In this document: positions 37,399-50,713 of the stretch, piece by piece
Numbering within the stretch: the stretch's first letter is position 1
Layout of the letters: each line of letters opens with the position of its first letter
Assembly (NCBI GenBank): GCA_022605955.1
Contig: JAKCOZ010000012.1
Coordinates: forward strand, 20,989,015-21,053,014
Direction: 5' to 3'
Origin: Rallus limicola
Lineage: Eukaryota > Chordata > Aves > Gruiformes > Rallidae
DNA length: 64,000 nt
The notes under the pieces: model-generated
Seen by the model: the letters and a program-made list of their open reading frames with translations, nothing else
Told to the model about the DNA's origin: nothing
Database searches by the model: none
Position numbers and translations under genes: made by a program

Positions 37399-40008
37399 GG
37401 CATGGGGCTATTGCCTTTCCTGTTCTTTGGTTGGTGTCGTGCTGCCTCCTAGTCCGTGTGTGGTGGATACAATGGCAGCTGTGAGAGACCAATGATGTTA
37501 GAATGGTGGCTCAGGAACACCCAGTCTTTTCTTTCAGTACAAGTAAAGCAGTACTCTGTTCTCACAACCTGTGCCAACAGCCCTTGAAACGTGCCTCTGG
37601 ACTGCGGTTTCCAGTGCTGTCTCAGCCACATGTTCCTCCTCCCCTGGCAGCTGTGGCTGGCACAACATCTCAGATGTTGCTTGGGTTTGCTGTTGCTTTA
37701 TTTCTCTATTACTACTTAATAGATGACATCTGTATTGCAGACTGGTATATAGAGCAGTGAAAGAAGAAACGGGAATTTTACATTGGTCTCATTTTTGTTA
37801 TTTTAGGTCGTAAGTAGAAAATACAAGTACATTGATCATGCTCTGTCACCACCTAAGACGAGTCAAGCATTGTGGTGCTGTTCATGAGTGGCCATGCCCA
37901 GTCGTCTTAGGAGGGTTGAGGTCATGGAGATTAAATTCTTACTGTAATACTTGATTAAAGTTTACCAGGCAAGAAGAGCTTTGACTCTCTGAATACCGGT
38001 GTTTCTCAGACAGTGTTTGTTTCTTAATTTATTTCATGGGGTTTAAGGGATATGACACCTTGGCCTTTGCAAGTACCCAGTAAAGGCAAAAACTTCATGT
38101 CTTGTTCTTCGTTAAAATCAGCTCCAGTAAGGCTTTGAAGTGATTTAGGTGCTTCTGGAGAATACATCACCCTCATTTCAGAGTCTACCTGTAGTTAAAT
38201 CTTGAGGTGCTAAAGTAAATGTGGTTGGTTTCTGATCCACCTCAACGGTCCTTTTTCTAAAATAAATTTGTAAGCATTAAATGAATTTTAATTAGTGCAT
38301 CTCTTTTTCTGAGGAATGCCCTTAATCATTTCTTTCTGCTAATTAGTCCTGAAATTAAAAAAAACAAAACAACCTACGTGAAGGAGGTTTTGTACTGCCC
38401 CTTTGCCCTTGATCTTGTTTGCATTGGTACCTGATGGGTCATTTAAGCTTATATGCCTCAAGTGAGTATTCTTGAACACAAATGCACTACAGGTCTCAGA
38501 CAGCTTTTAAAGACTCAGAACTGAGGTTTGCACTTTTAAATACCGCTGTTGCATTTGGTTTTATTTGGAAATAAAGCAAAGTGGTGTCAGGGATGGTATC
38601 AGAGTGGTTGCAAGCAAAAGGATGTCTTATGGATTAGCAGCCTAATAAGGCAGGGGCAGAGGAGGAGTGTGTGGCTAGACATATCTAAGAGACTCGCGTG
38701 TTCCTTCATGTACATACGACCCACTGGAGAAGGAAGTTATCTCTTGTGAAAGGTGGTTGGTGTGGTGTGGGGTTGGTCTTCTTTTTTTTTAGCTCTGTTG
38801 CTTTGGTGTGTTGGGTTTCCCCCTCCCTGTTTTTGAAGGTCCTGAACTCATAATGGCTATTTACCTGTGGATTCCTCCAGGCTTGTTTCAGGCAGCTTTG
38901 GTAAACAGGGCTGGATGTGAAAATGCTTGAGTAAAGGAAAGGGCTGAGTTTTTAATCTGAGGGTAAACTTTCTTAAGCCTTCTTTAAAACTCTCCATTCA
39001 TGCATAATGCTGCAGTCAATCACAAGTTACATATCTTTAAATCTTTTAGGTGAACATCTTGAGGCTAGAAAGAACTTGTCAGTTTACATTTAATTTATTC
39101 CAGGCTTTAGGATATGTTTCGTGGCTGTAGAGAACTTTGAACACTAAATATGATGAATGTTGGCACATACTTTCAATACCAAATTCTGCTGTCCAACTGA
39201 AGTTAGATTCTCAACATGTTTAATATATGAATTAATAGAGAAAAACATGTCTGAAGCACAGTGGATTTTTACTACTACCGTTTGTAGGTACCCATCTATC
39301 TGTTTGCCATCGTTCTGCACCTCATGAGTAATACCAGCCTTGTCCCAAATGGTCAGAAGCCATTATAAAGAACAAACTAAACCCTTTGTCTTAGTGTCAT
39401 TAATTCATTGTTTTCCCTGTCTTTAGAGCACTGTTTGCTTTATCTTAATCTCAATTAAAACGAAAATAATAAAAAATACCTGGCTTTCTCTTCAGTAAGT
39501 AGCAGGGTCTCATGTAGTAGCTCTTGATTCATGGCCACTGGAGCTGGAGATGATATTTTTCCTTGTTAACAGTTTATGGTTTTTTGACTTGTAATTGTTA
39601 TAAATTGTAACTAAAGGATCTTCTCTCCATCCTTTGAGACTGTTAGGGTGTTTTTCCTTTTTTTTCACCCCATTATTGTGTCTTCTCACAGGGGTTTTAC
39701 CTTTCACCCTTCATTTTTCAGAAACAGTGGACTCAGAGCTGTTAGTATTCAACAAAACATCTGCCTCAGGAAAAAATTGGCAGCTTTCACACATTCACAA
39801 AGGAATTTGAGAAAAATTATTTGTTATCCCCAAACTAGATGCTACCAGAGCATATAATTTCAAAACTTCTTCTCTCATGGGAAAGGTGTATAAGCCTAGG
39901 CTTAACAGTGGAGAGAGAAGCCAGGTTTATTTGTGTTTAGATAGATCAAACCCTCTTCACCTGCTCTATGAACAGAGCACCTCATTACTGTCTCTCCTTC
40001 CCTACCTT

Positions 40009-40020
40009 CCCCCCCCCCCC
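40009..40020. repeat. C12 homopolymer
   Basis: C run at the end of a pyrimidine-rich stretch from about 39990. Confidence 0.9.
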
Positions 40021-41727
40021 AAATCAAATTGTGTGTTTATATCCCCAGCCCTGCAGAAATTACGTGCTATGCCTGATAATTTAAGATCTTTTCTAAAGTA
40101 ATGTATGGGCTGAGGAAGATGCTCAGCATTGTTAATTCTTATCTCCAACCAGGTTCATTGAGCACCCCTTCCCCTGGGCCTTCCACTGCAGAAAATGCTT
40201 CTCTTGCTCTGTTGATGTGGTTAGTATTATTTGTGGGGTAGATCTGTCAACTTCTGTGCTGAAAATAAAACCTGCACTTGGTATTAGCTTTATAGGTGCT
40301 AAAAAAGCCGAGGTGAGAGTGCTCATGCTCATACACCAAGGGCAGGGTAAACAAGGGGATCCTTTGTTGGAAAAGGTCACGTTCATACAGCTGTCTGTGT
40401 CCAGGCTGGTGTGAGTACATTCAGGTTTAGTTTGTCTTTGTTGTTCACAGGGACATATTAACCAGGCCTCAAAGACCCACGGGAATTTATGATAATTGCC
40501 TGAGTAATGATAGCAACCTTAATAAAACATAGAAGCCTTGTATTTCACAAAACAAGTCCCAAACAATGAGGTAGAGGTGGCCTCTCATGGGTGTTTCAAA
40601 AGTTAAACCCTAGGAAAACTTCATTGCTGTGCAGCTGGCAGTCTCAGATGCCCCAGGCAAGGGCTGCTTGGGTGCATGCCCCCAGGCTCAGCCTCACAAG
40701 TACCAGGACTCACTGCAGAGGAACATTTGGTGTCTTTTGGATATAGTATTGTTACAGATGCCCTATGGAATGGACTTCAACAAGGAGGTGCCCAACCTAC
40801 ATCCCAAGTTGTACATCATAGGTGTCTGCCTGGTGCCATGAGGCGATGCTGGTTGGCTCTGGCAGGCGTGCTGTTGTCCTGGTTTCTGTGCCTATTCGGA
40901 TGCTGCTAACTCTGATCTCTGCTGTGCTTTGTTACTGTGCGTAGGTATAACTCCAGATCGCCGCAATTTGTTGTTATGGCAGCATTAAAAAACCCAAACC
41001 AACCCTTCCTAATCAAGAATAAGGAGACCCACTGCAGTAAATACACTGAAGTGAGTCAGACAAAGGCCTTTCTCCTGCAGGCGCTTCAGGACATGACTCA
41101 GGGCACAAGGCTAAACAAACAAGGACAAATAAAATGAACAGAGCTTAGTTGGAATAGAAATCACTGTTGTTGAAAGTGAATTGAATTTTTTTTCAACCAC
41201 CGGAGTTTTATTTGTGCAAAATGTTAGCAACTCATGTGCTGTAATGGAAAAATAGTGGAAGAAGAACGTAGAAAAAGAAATGACTGAAGGAATTACAGAT
41301 AAAGTCGGTGTTCTTGAAAGCAGTTGGAGACGTGAATCCAGGAGTGCAGAGTGCATGTAGGCAGTGCATGTTGAAGAGGTGAAAACCAGGGCAAATGCGT
41401 GACCACTGGCTCTAGATCATATGTCAGATGAAGAGATGAAAGCCAGAAGATGGATCACCAGCTTGGGAAAGATAGCAAGTACAGCAGATAGAAACCGTGA
41501 AAGGGTGATGGCACTGGGAGATGGAAGAGGAGCCCGTATGGAAAAAATACCTCATCAAGATAGGGATGCTCTTGCTGGAGTGCAGAGATATCTTTCCACA
41601 GATGTTTGTAAGAGCTGCATATGCTGTTTTGTTACCATCAGGTAGCAATATAAATATATCAATTATAACAAACAGAATCTGTGCCAGGCTACACGGTCAC
41701 TAATCACTGTTTCACAATAAGGTTTCC

Positions 41728-41795
41728 AGAAAAAAAAAACACAACCAACCCACAACACAATGAAACCAAACCAAAACCCAAACAAGACCACAGAC
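41728..41795. repeat. A/C-rich low-complexity stretch
   Basis: Almost only A and C, with AACC and AAAC units. It resembles degenerate A-rich simple sequence and has no recognisable element attached. Confidence 0.75.
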
Positions 41796-43344
41796 AGTTT
41801 AAAAACGACTAATTACGACAGTCTGCCCAAACTTCAGTAGTTTTTCATTGACAAAGAAGTCACATTACAGTCCAAGCTCGGAATGAATCTTTTTTTGTAA
41901 GCCATCAGTATGCGGGTCAGCAGCAGCAGCCTAGTGAAAAACTGTGTCACTGTTAGTGCACCAATATCCATCAGCTCAAGCGATTGATGTAGATGTAATC
42001 ACTGTCTCTAATAGAAATAAAGTCAGGGTAATGGAACATTGTCACAGGATCAATGTCTCCTGTTTTGAAAATAAACCCCCTCAGCTTTGCCTTTGCATTT
42101 ATGTACCAGCAGGCAACCACATCATTCAATTCAATTGACACAGTCCCTTAGAGCTCTGAATGATCTATTGTGGGAACATCAGGAACAATGTATTGGAAAA
42201 AATGGAATGTTCTTGATCAGACTGGCATGCCACGTTATTTGGTGGGTTTTCCAGCAGTGAAAATGAGAATAAATCAGCTGAGAGCAGAAATGTAGCACAG
42301 TATGGAGATCTTTAACTCCATTTAACTGTTCAGTTTCTACACGTTCTTGATCAGGAAGCTTGAACCATAGCACTTGTGCTTATTTTCATTGATGTGTGGT
42401 CAAAATAGAAGATAGTTTTTTGGATGTTGTCTCTCCCCTCCCTTAATCTCAGCAGAAGCTCTTGATGGGACTCACTTTGCCTGACTCGAGAGCTCTTCTC
42501 AATCAGTAATTTTCTCTGAAATTTTTGCACAGTTTGATCCAGGAGGGGATTAATGGGTGTGCTCCCACGTTCATCCATAATTAATTTTTTGCTAAGGCTT
42601 TAATGCAGTACAGGAGATTAGCAGTCGCATAGTTGCGTGCTTAAAACTGGGTGCATGCTGGAGAGGTACCTTGCATGGGATTTTAAACAATGTAACAGAT
42701 AATGCTTCTTCCAGTTTTCATCTTTCTAGCGCTTGATTCTGTGTCTGGATCTAGAGAGTATTAGTAGGCTCTTACTTTAGCGCTTAGTGAAGCCATTTAA
42801 CAATTTTACAATGCTTTCTGGAGACAGGGTGTATACATGTGTGTGATTGCGAAGGATTCTAACTCTCTTCTAGAGGAAGGTGCTTCTCCTGGCCTTGGAG
42901 TGGAACCTCTCCAGCTTGTTTGACTGTTGACTTGACCACTGTTCCCATGGTGGCCCTTCCAGTAAGAAAATTTTCCCTTTTAGTGGACATCTCTCCTTGG
43001 GGTCTTGGAGTATTTGTCTGTTATGTTTCTGTACAGAGTAGATACAGGTTATCATGCAGAGCCTGGAAGGTAGACTTCACAGGGCATCTTCTGAAGCAAG
43101 CCGTACTGGCCATGCCTGTAGTACTGCTTCCCCAGGGAAAGGTGCTAATTCTGGTGATCAATCAGAAGCTAACAATCTACCTTTAGAAATGCCACACTTC
43201 CAGTTTTGCTGCCATAGACCTCAGCCCAGCAAGTGTGAAGATAGTCTAACCCTGAAGGTCGTCCCACCAAGCCACCGGTTCCTCTTTTATGGAAAATGCC
43301 TTTGGTCTGGATTAGGTGTATGATCAAGGAGAATTACATAATGC

Positions 43345-43364
43345 TTGGTTATATTTGGTTATAT
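43345..43364. repeat. Perfect 10-bp tandem duplication
   Basis: TTGGTTATAT is repeated twice, followed by TTC. Confidence 0.9.
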
Positions 43365-44929
43365 TTCTTGGAGTGCTCTGAATGTCATTTAGGTATTGAA
43401 AGAGGGCAGTGATTTAACTTCTTAATGAATACTTTTGGGCAATTTTCATTTAATCCTAGTTTGAGCCATGTGATTAAAAGCCCTCTCCTTGGCTGCCCTC
43501 AGGGGAGCGACGTGGGATGTTTGGGCTTGGGAACTTGAGGGGGCTCAGGGAGGAAAGGCTATCACGAAGTGTAGCCAAAACCTAGACAGGACTTTCAGCT
43601 GGTGGTTTACTGACTTATGGGGGGTGTTCTGAGCAGCTGGGTTTGACTTTCAAGTTTTAAAAGAATAATGTATTTGATTCTGAGGAAAGATGTATCAGAA
43701 CTACCTCCATTTCAGCAGGGTTGTAATTATTGTGCAGAAAAGTTGTGCCTGGAAAGAGGCGTGTATTTTCATTATTCCCCAAACAGCTGAAAACTCCTTA
43801 AGATACTGATACACAATCCCTTTTTGCTCTTCTGATACAGGAAATAAGGAGAAAAATCTCCTCCAAACATGTAATTTCTTCTTCAGTTGCACTGTAACAA
43901 GGAAGAAAAGAGGGTTGAGAATGTAAAGAGCATTGAATAAAGTGTCAGTACCAGAAGTATCCCTGTTTCTTTAGTCAGCCTAGGGATTTACAAAATGTGG
44001 CTGCCAAGAATCACTGCAAGATGCCCTATAGCTGTCCAGGAAGATGTATTTTTAACTCTAGAAAGCATAGAAGTTTGCAGCTTTGTAGCCATAGCCGTGG
44101 AAATACGATACTGAATATATTGTCACTTGTGTCTCTGCTGTAACATCCGGAATCCCAGTCTCCTGGGTCACGCAGCATATGACTTTGGGGAGGAGATTCA
44201 TAGTTCAGTAATTAAATACTACTTTGCTCTAGGCAAAACCAACAAATGGGCTTCATCTGCAGCTTATTTTGTAATAGTACTCAGGACTGCACTTGGCGTT
44301 TCGGGGGCCTGAGTACTCAGATAAGTAGACAGTAACTGTTATTTTTAGCTAAGGTTTTGGGTGGTTTTGTTTTCTCTTTCAGGGTTGTAATTCTTTTTCT
44401 TCAGAAAATTTCCAACTGGCTTTGTCATCTTGTATGCTTCATACTTTGAAATTGGCACAGAAAGACAGAGGCTGTTGCCATAAATTAGGTCACTGACGCT
44501 GAAGTACAGAATGCGAGTATTTATCGCCTGAGCTAAGGAAAACAATTCAGATGAGGAAAAGGAAATTATTTTCTTGGTATTCAGAAATGAAGCCGTATTC
44601 TTGAGAGTAAAAGTAAAGCAGTCAAGCTAAAAGATGAACGTAAGAAGCATCTCTTGTTTTAAATTGCTAGAAGGAAAGCTGGCAAAGCTTGATCATATGG
44701 GAAATCAGTTAGAGGGTTCATTAGGTAGAATTACAGATAATTTTTTATGCAAGTTCACATTTGACATAGATTATTGAATCTTAAAATTAAAAAAGGGCAC
44801 ATTTAAATAATAGCAATTCAGAGGCACAGGTAAAAATGCAGAAAATGAGATAACTTTCATTTTAAAATATATTACAATAAAGCTTATGCATTTAATTTAA
44901 AAAACGTTTTCCTTTAAATTCAGAAGGTT

Positions 44930-45075
44930 AGAAAGAGTTCCTAATTGCAGATTGTCAGATAGTAGGAGAACTTTAATAAGGGCTCATTTGTATTATGCCC
45001 AATACAATATTGGACCCCGTCTCTCAAATGAAGACGTGAAAGAACAAATAGGAGTGTTTAGAGCAATTAGTTGAT
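44930..45075 (+). mobile_element. Ancient CR1/L3-like fragment
   Basis: The stretch from about 44980 (GGGCTCATTTGTATTATGCC) through TATTGGACCCCGTCTCTCAA to GACGTGAAAGAAC follows a conserved block of CR1/L3 ORF2, the region encoding a Tyr-Cys-x-x-x-W/T-P segment and the lysine-rich run after it. It is heavily decayed with no open frame. Edges are approximate. Confidence 0.55.
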
Positions 45076-47891
45076 ACAGTTAAAGAAGACTCAACATTTT
45101 TTTTTTTCTTCTTTTTAAAGTAGGAGAAAACATTAATTTTGAGTGAAACTGAAGTCTAATAAATTCTTAGGCAGAAGGATGACATTGGGCATATGCTGCA
45201 TGCTTGACATGCAGGGACCACACATTTTTTAATGAGTTTTCCTTTATAAACAGTCACTAAAGGGCTGTACAGAACTCTGCTTTGGCTGTAGCCTCGCTGA
45301 GTGCAGCAGCCATTTGGGGTAGACCCACCATGTCTTGGGGAAGAGCCTTTGGAGAAGAGCAACCACCAGCATTCTCTGGAGAGGAGCCCCAGGTTAAAAC
45401 TCTGGTTCTGCAAGCCTCTCATGTGGTGGATTTGGTATCTGAATGAAGGTCTGAATCCTGGAGTTTGCCTGGGCCCTGTGGTTGGATTTAAGGAGCACCA
45501 TCTTCACTGTCTTCTTCAGTGCCTCCAAGTTGATAAGTCAAAGCAGAACGTGGTGGCATTGGTGCCTCTCTGTCATCATCAACCTGGATGCAGTTGGGGA
45601 AGTGGAGAAGTTTAGGGTAAGGGCTGTGGGGTATTGTCTGTCCCTGAGCCACCGTGACAGCAGTCACAGAGATGCTGAGTTCAACAGGTATGTTTGCCAG
45701 CCCGAGGGGTTCCCAGGGTTAGCTGCAAAGCATAGTGAAAAAAGAATTGTGTACTGCATGCAGGACTTCGTTTTGAGAGAGGCAATACAGATGTAAAGCA
45801 GAATTAGAGGATTTGTTTGGGTTTTTTAACCATCATGGTCATTAAAAATAAAAATAAAATTCTTAAGCAGATAATAAAGAAAAAAATCTATTGTATATGT
45901 GCACACAAGCTAGCAAAATATTTGTCAGGATTTCTCATGAGAGAGGAAAAAATAAAAGGCCTAGTGACAATATTTCTGTTGCAGGAGACTTATTGTTTCT
46001 GTAGCCAGACTTCTGTTTTCCGTGGATAAATGTAGCAGTCTGTTTATATCTGAACATTAAACATTTTTCAGAGCTACCCCGAGCACTAGCTGTTCCCTTT
46101 AACATATCATAGTTGGTACCAAACTAATGATTGGTATGTTTTGGGGAATTACTGTTCACAGCAGCTTGCCAGGTTTTTCTGTTTCCCTACCTAATTAGGA
46201 TGCGTTAGAGCCCCCCTAAACCCACAGAAATGTTACTTTCTTAGGCTGTTGTTTGATGGTAAATCTAACGCTAGTAAATCTACTGTTTGTTATAAAACTG
46301 TGATTAAGAGATACAAAATGCTAATCTGATGTGTAAACTTTCTCTGCTGGTTCAGGTTGGTTTAAAAAAAAAAAAAAAGCCAACAGAACATAACCAAAAG
46401 AAACTATTAGGCCAGGAGCCATATCGGGCGGCATCTGTTCTCTAGCATTTGGCATGAACCTAGGAGAGGAGTACAAAGCTAGCATAAACACGCAGAGTGG
46501 AATAATAATTTGTCAGAAATGCAATCGGGTTTGTACTGCTGAGCACCCATTAGCCTGCAGATCCGGTGTCCGTGATAGTGGAACTTGATCTCATTATAAT
46601 GGATTTTACTTGTAAATGGTACCCAAAGTGTGACAGTGTGGGGATGCTGCTGGAGGGGTGGAGAAGCCCGTGTGAGCCCCCCGCGTGTTGGTGTGCTTGA
46701 GTTCCTGTGTGTGTGTTATGGGGACACGAGCACGTTTTTCTAAGTGGGAGGGAGCGAAGTCAGAGGTGCTGTGCTGGCTCTGGGACCACAAACCTCGTTT
46801 CCTTTGAAGAAAAAAAAAAAGTAGTTTCTGCATGACTTTTTGTTTGGTTTCTGCCATGGCTTCAGAATTGGAATGAGGGGTCGGGGGTCAGTTTGTCTAA
46901 AGCACAGATGAGCGTCTTGTCTCTTCTGACCTGTGGCACCTCTGGTTCTTGAGAGCATCTTGAGGCCAGCACACGTGTAGACGATCAATTTCTGTGGCTG
47001 ATATGTTTTACACCTGATTAATTTTGTGAGTTTGGGGACTTTCTCTAGCAATATTAAAAGTTACCTGGGATATCTTGCTCTTGTGCTGATTCTAATTGAA
47101 CAGTGGTGCTACAAACCACAGGCTCATCCTGCAGGAAGAGGAACCTACAGATGACCAGTGCCTGCGGCCAGCCAGGTGGTTTATGATGATTGGGAAAGAA
47201 CAGGGTGATGGGTCACCTACACTGTAATAGTTTCCTTGGCACTATGGCATTGCCAAGCGTTGGCAGATGTATGTGTGGATTAAGAGGGCTTGAGAAGAGG
47301 CATGCTGAAGTGGACTTGGTTTTAAACAGTGGATGTCAGTGTCAGACCTGGTATGGTCCCAGGGACCGAGAAGCCCATGAGCACTTGGAGCATGTTAGTA
47401 AGACCTCATACACATCTTTTTTGTTGTCAGTATGTTTTTGTGTTTATTCCTAGTTCTTCACCTGTCAGGAATCTACTTCATGTGTAATGGGACTGCTCCA
47501 AGGTGCAAAAACAAATGTAGGGGCAAGTGGAAGAGCTTGCCTTTAAAAGCACACTTGGAGCTGTGACAGTAATGTGGGGGCACCATGCAGTGCCCTGTTC
47601 CCTGTAAATCCCTGGAATGTTCTGAGGGAGCGTGGTGACTCCTGGGGCTGGAATCGACTGCAGCTTCCCCATCGTGTGTGATGGGGTTTGGAGCTGCTGC
47701 TCTGCCCCTGCTTGCCAGGGTGGGCAGCCTAAACCCGGCACCCGGAGTCCAGCTGGGCAGCAGGTAAAAATTTATCATAGGAAAGAATTGCTGCATCCCC
47801 TCCTGTCTGTGCTTGTGCTGTTTTTTCCTCTGTAATAGTTTGCTATTGGGGTAGGAAGGAGGGTGGTCTGACATTGCTCTTCTCAGCATTG
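45076..47891. other. Non-coding DNA upstream of the CpG-rich patch
   Basis: A 104-codon frame at 45301-45615 and an overlapping one at 45482-45796 match nothing I recognise. A15 (46364-46378) and A11 (46810-46820) runs are present. GC content rises from about 47480 towards the CpG-rich patch. Confidence 0.55.
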
Positions 47892-48215
47892 CTCGGGCCC
47901 TTGGCTGCGGGGTGTCCGGGCGATGCTCGTGGCCGGGTGCTGGCTGCGCAGCGGGCAGTGCGGTGGGGCCGGTACAGGAACGGGTGCGCACAAAACCTCA
48001 GCACCCGCCGGCAAAACGGGTAAAGCCATTTCCAGTGGAAAGGCGGAAACTTTTGCACCCAGTTCGGTTTCACGTCCTCGTCAGGCAAGCCGTGTGTGTA
48101 TTCGTTGAGCTGGCTCTCCAGTTGCGGCGGTGCAGAGGCGGTGCTACACTGCCACCTCCCGATGGCCGGGCGGGACGGCGGGCGGCTGCTTGGGGAAAGG
48201 CTCTGAGACCGGCCT
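47892..48215. promoter_or_regulatory. CpG-rich patch, candidate alternative promoter of TBL1XR1
   Basis: By eye there are about 31 CpG dinucleotides in roughly 320 bp, with high GC. The rest of the window is strongly CpG-depleted. It lies about 2.6 kb upstream of the first coding exon on the same strand. A donor-like AACGG followed by GTAAAG (GT at 48020-48021) lies inside it and could end a first exon spliced to 50842. It could instead be a GC-rich conserved element or an orphan CpG island. Open frames on both strands here are expected from the composition. Confidence 0.5.
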
Positions 48216-48332
48216 TGGAAAATGATTCTCCTTGGCCTTGGGTAGGGTGAATAATGCTTTTGACAGACAAGCAAAATGTTAGCTGGTTTGGTTTTTTTTT
48301 TATCTGTTTAGATATCCAGGTACATAACAGGT

Positions 48333-48560
48333 CACAGAATCACAAGGTTGGAAAAGACCTTTAAGTTCATTGAGTCCAACCATTCCTGTCCCATGCTAAA
48401 CCATATCCTTAAGTACCTGATCTGCTCATCTTTTAAACACATCCAGGGAAGGTGACTCAACCCCCTCCCTGGGCAGCCTGTTCCAGGCCCTGACAAGTCT
48501 TTCAGTGAAAAATTTTTTTCCTAACATCTGATCTGACCCTGAACATCTAATTTGAACCTG
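48333..48560 (-). mobile_element. CR1 LINE, 5'-truncated 3' end
   Basis: Read on the minus strand, this is the CR1 3' UTR. On the plus strand it starts with CACAGAATCACAAGGTTGGA, continues with the GAGTCCAACC block, then CATCCAGGGA and GGGCAGCCTGTTCCAGG, all hallmark CR1 words. Homology fades near 48560. It is one of the better-preserved copies in the window and lies immediately beside the CpG-rich patch. Confidence 0.92.
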
Positions 48561-49753
48561 GATTATCTCAGCAACTCTGCTTTGAGTGAGGGAGCCCTCT
48601 TCCTATTAATAATGCTGGGCTTTGCTAGGCAGCAAATGTCCCTCTTATTTCTGTCTCATGCAGCATGAGTTTAAAAAGATTTAAAATGTAAAATAGAAGA
48701 TGCATGAAGCAAATACCACTTTTGTGTGTGTATGCAATGGAAAAAGGCTTCTTTGAGTCCTTCCAATATTACCTCCTTTTCGGAAGGAGAATGTTGTTTC
48801 TCTTCATATAGATCTCCTCTGTAACAAACAGCCTTAAATAAAGTTGATCTGTGCAAGGTATGACAACAAAACCTAGCTGTGTGAAATGGGTGTTTGGTCC
48901 TGCATGTGGTAGGGTGGGATGAAATGGCTAAAAATGATGTTCACTTCACATGCTGTTCAGCAAATGAGCGCTCAAAGTATATTGCAGTTGGGCAGAAATG
49001 TCTTTTGTGGGGCATCACTGAGGGTGGAGTGGGGTACAGTTGGTATCAGTGCAGTGTAACAAGTTGTGGTGCAGGACCTGGACCTTATTGTACCACAGAG
49101 ATTCTTTCAATGAGAAAGATTCTAATAGTACTGCATCTTTTAAACTTAAAGCCATCTTTTTTCCTCTTTGGCAGCACGTTATGCTCCAGTTACTCTACAG
49201 GCACAAGATCTGGGTTTCCATGGACATGTCTGGCATCATGTAGGACCCCCTGTTCCCCACACTGGTTAACTTCAGCTTTCCCACTTGGGTTCTGTGGGCC
49301 CCAGATGGGTCTGAGCCCTCCCTGCAAAGTTCTCAGACTGTCTCATTTCTCCTACACCCTCCAACCAAAGCAGGCAGCATGGACTGCCCTCCATCATACC
49401 TCTGCCATTAGCTGGGGCGAGTTTGGGGGATCCGTGTGTCAGCAACTCACCAGGGTTTATGCATGGTTTTGGGGCAAACACACTCCTTTTGGTGTCCAGA
49501 GTTCATTCTGCAGCCTCTCCTCAAGGATTTAGTTAGGTCTTCGACACCCTTATGAAAGTTGCCCTGTGTCCTTAGGAAATCTTGCTAGGCAAAGGTGTCT
49601 AGAAAAAATATGTCTGGCAGCCTTACCCTTACAATGGGTGGCTCACTGCTGCGCTCACCGCTTTCCCACTTTGAGGAACAGTGGTGAATGGCCCAACCAT
49701 GGAGCTGTGTAGCCAGAACTTTGAATAATACAAGCAAACCTGGTCTTCAGTCG

Positions 49754-49775
49754 TTTTTTTTTTTTTTTTTTTTTT
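49754..49775. repeat. T22 homopolymer
   Basis: Uninterrupted T run about 1.1 kb before the first TBL1XR1 coding exon. Confidence 0.9.
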
Positions 49776-50713
49776 GCCTCAGATTCAGGTCAAACGTTGT
49801 CAAATAACAGTAGGAAAGTCTCTTACTTTGTTTGACTCCAGCTCCCTGGAAGAAAATGGTGGTGGCTGGGTAAAGAGGCTGAAGGTTTGTTGATGGGAAG
49901 TGCTGGGTGGATACTGGGAATAGGAGATGGACCTTAGTTCATACTAAGATGTGGAAGCTAATGCTTCTACTTACTTAGTAGATGTTATGTAAAGATCAGG
50001 ACTTTAATTTTAAAACATTCAGAAGTCATGAGAAATGCCTCATTTTTGTGAGTAAAACTTTGTGAGTGTTCTCTCTCTTGATCTTTGTATTATAAATACT
50101 CTTGTTCTATTTTCAAAATTTGTCCTTGAAAATATATATGGCCTGATCTGTTGTTTGTCATGCTACCATTAATAAAATACATATCCATCAGTGTTTTTTA
50201 AAGCATTGATTGAAAATATAAATAAATATTACTAGACCCCCTCCATTTAAAGCTTGTCTCCAGGTTCAAGAACTCCTTTTGCAAAGCACAAGGGTATGGC
50301 TGAGACGTTTCCTGATTTGTAGTGGAAGTAGTTGGACTTTCTTTGCACAGGCACAGAGCTGTGTTGCACCTTCTGACAAGAGCAGGAGTACGTCAGACTT
50401 AAGTCAGTGAAACAGTAAAAGTGAGACCTTGCCTGGGTACCAACCTGGAGCCAAGTTCTCTGTCTTTGTCAGCCAGGGAGGAATCCAGATTTTGAGATGT
50501 GTGTTCCGTTCCAATAATGTTGATTCACTGAAACTCCCTTGATTATTTTTTTAAAACCCATGAAACGAGGCCTTTTTAGTGCTGGTATTAAGCAGCATAG
50601 TTCCCCAGTCCATACCAATTTGCATCATTTGAGAATCCAGCCCTTCAATATTTAATTTACTGACCTTTATGTTGTGGTGAGACAAATTACTTTTTAATGA
50701 CTATGGCAGACTT

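Larger units (their letters stand above)
35221..44929. other. Non-coding intronic/flanking DNA
   Basis: No gene is seen. It contains A13 (36745-36757), a 17-bp tandem duplication (37365-37398), C12 (40009-40020), an A/C-rich low-complexity stretch (41728-41795) and a 10-bp tandem duplication (43345-43364). A TAATTA-rich block near 38270-38350 resembles homeodomain binding DNA. Confidence 0.6.

Noticed and set aside
45301..45796. Two overlapping 104-codon plus-strand frames
   Set aside because: Different frames over the same DNA, no recognisable motif. Probably chance in a locally GC-richer stretch.
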